A stretch of DNA of 64,000 nucleotides from Massilia terrae. Its GTDB lineage: Bacteria > Pseudomonadota > Gammaproteobacteria > Burkholderiales > Burkholderiaceae_D. Location: positions 1 through 64,000 of the forward strand of contig NZ_JANUGU010000008.1 in NCBI RefSeq assembly GCF_024753145.1, in the 5' to 3' direction. The translations under genes were made by a program, and so were the position numbers. Each line of letters opens with the position of its first letter. Position 1 is the stretch's first letter. Positions 63,942 to 64,000 of this stretch are shown in pieces. The notes beneath the pieces were generated by a model, which saw nothing but the letters and a program-made list of their open reading frames with translations, was not told the origin of the DNA and did no database searches.

Positions 63942-64000
63942 TCAGACCATCCAGCACGAGCAACCCAGCGCGCCAAAGAAGCCTTTGAGGTCGGAGGCAG
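63942..64000 (-). CDS. Partial gene at the right edge, C-terminus only
   Basis: A minus-strand frame enters at the right edge and ends at 63942-63944, giving the C-terminal residues ASDLKGFFGALGCSCWMV. It is 11 bases before the DoxX gene. The family cannot be named from 18 residues. Confidence 0.4.
   Translation of the reverse strand, partial: ASDLKGFFGALGCSCWMV

Overview
The window is a 64 kb, GC-rich, densely coded chromosomal segment from a betaproteobacterium. Burkholderiales of the Oxalobacteraceae/Massilia type is the best guess. This rests on the ffh, proS-rppH and parE/parC genes, a SWIB-domain protein with a histone-H1-like tail, a Burkholderiales-type porin, a complete paaABCDE phenylacetyl-CoA epoxidase set, and many palindromic intergenic repeats. 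The genus is inferred from gene content, not from a marker gene. I see no rRNA, tRNA, CRISPR array, prophage or transposase.

Layout. 1-1.8 kb: a MarR regulator divergent from a DoxX-GST operon, with two 14-bp palindromic operators between them. 1.8-4.4 kb: a NitT/TauT-type ABC importer (ATPase, permease, binding protein). 4.6-15 kb: housekeeping genes (ffh, SWIB protein, FUSC-type membrane protein, lytic transglycosylase, proS, rppH), a secreted protein with two retropepsin-like domains, and a pair of small c-type cytochromes. 15.1-17.7 kb: a MoxR ATPase, GNAT and VWA gene cassette. 17.8-25.6 kb: a TPR methyltransferase, a degenerate tandem-receiver protein, parE, parC and a DsbC-like isomerase. 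25.6-35.7 kb: mostly secreted or envelope proteins (possible lipase-chaperone-like protein, NTF2-like proteins, an EXORDIUM-family protein, a Lys/Ala coiled-coil protein, M64 peptidase, TPR lipoprotein-like protein, secreted cyanophycinase). 35.8-40.1 kb: argH, a membrane-protein/XRE pair behind a perfect inverted repeat, a gutted alpha/beta hydrolase, a vapBC toxin-antitoxin pair and a cupin. 40.2-53.3 kb: the phenylacetate catabolic cluster paaZ-paaY-paaJ-paaK-paaI-paaH-paaG-paaE-paaD-paaC-paaB-paaA on the minus strand, with divergent paaX. 53.3-59.8 kb: M14 carboxypeptidase, AhpD-like protein, RTX/DUF4214 protein, pmbA, darP/yjgA, mog and an esterase. 59.9-64 kb: an AhpD-like protein, LtrA, a DUF1275 protein, a porin and a DoxX protein.

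How genes work together. The paa cluster encodes activation (PaaK), epoxidation (PaaABCDE), isomerisation (PaaG), ring opening and aldehyde oxidation (PaaZ), the beta-oxidation steps (PaaH, PaaJ), thioesterase proofreading (PaaI, PaaY) and repression (PaaX). The 2,3-dehydroadipyl-CoA hydratase PaaF is not in the window. PmbA normally acts with TldD, which is also not here. ParE and ParC together form topoisomerase IV and lie next to each other.

The most notable non-coding feature is a family of about 25 short palindromic elements at 13 loci plus one partial copy at the left edge, mostly as head-to-head pairs between genes. Their cores range from GTCCCGG...CCGGGAC to ATTCCC...GGGAAT; the latter matches the Neisseria dRS3 pattern. 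The other items most worth a second look are the tandem retropepsin protein, the MoxR/GNAT/VWA cassette with a substituted MIDAS, the EXORDIUM homologue, the hydrolase with its catalytic half deleted in frame, the tandem degenerate receiver protein, and the inverted repeat in front of the membrane-protein/XRE pair. I found no feature that I could call a wholly new system with confidence.
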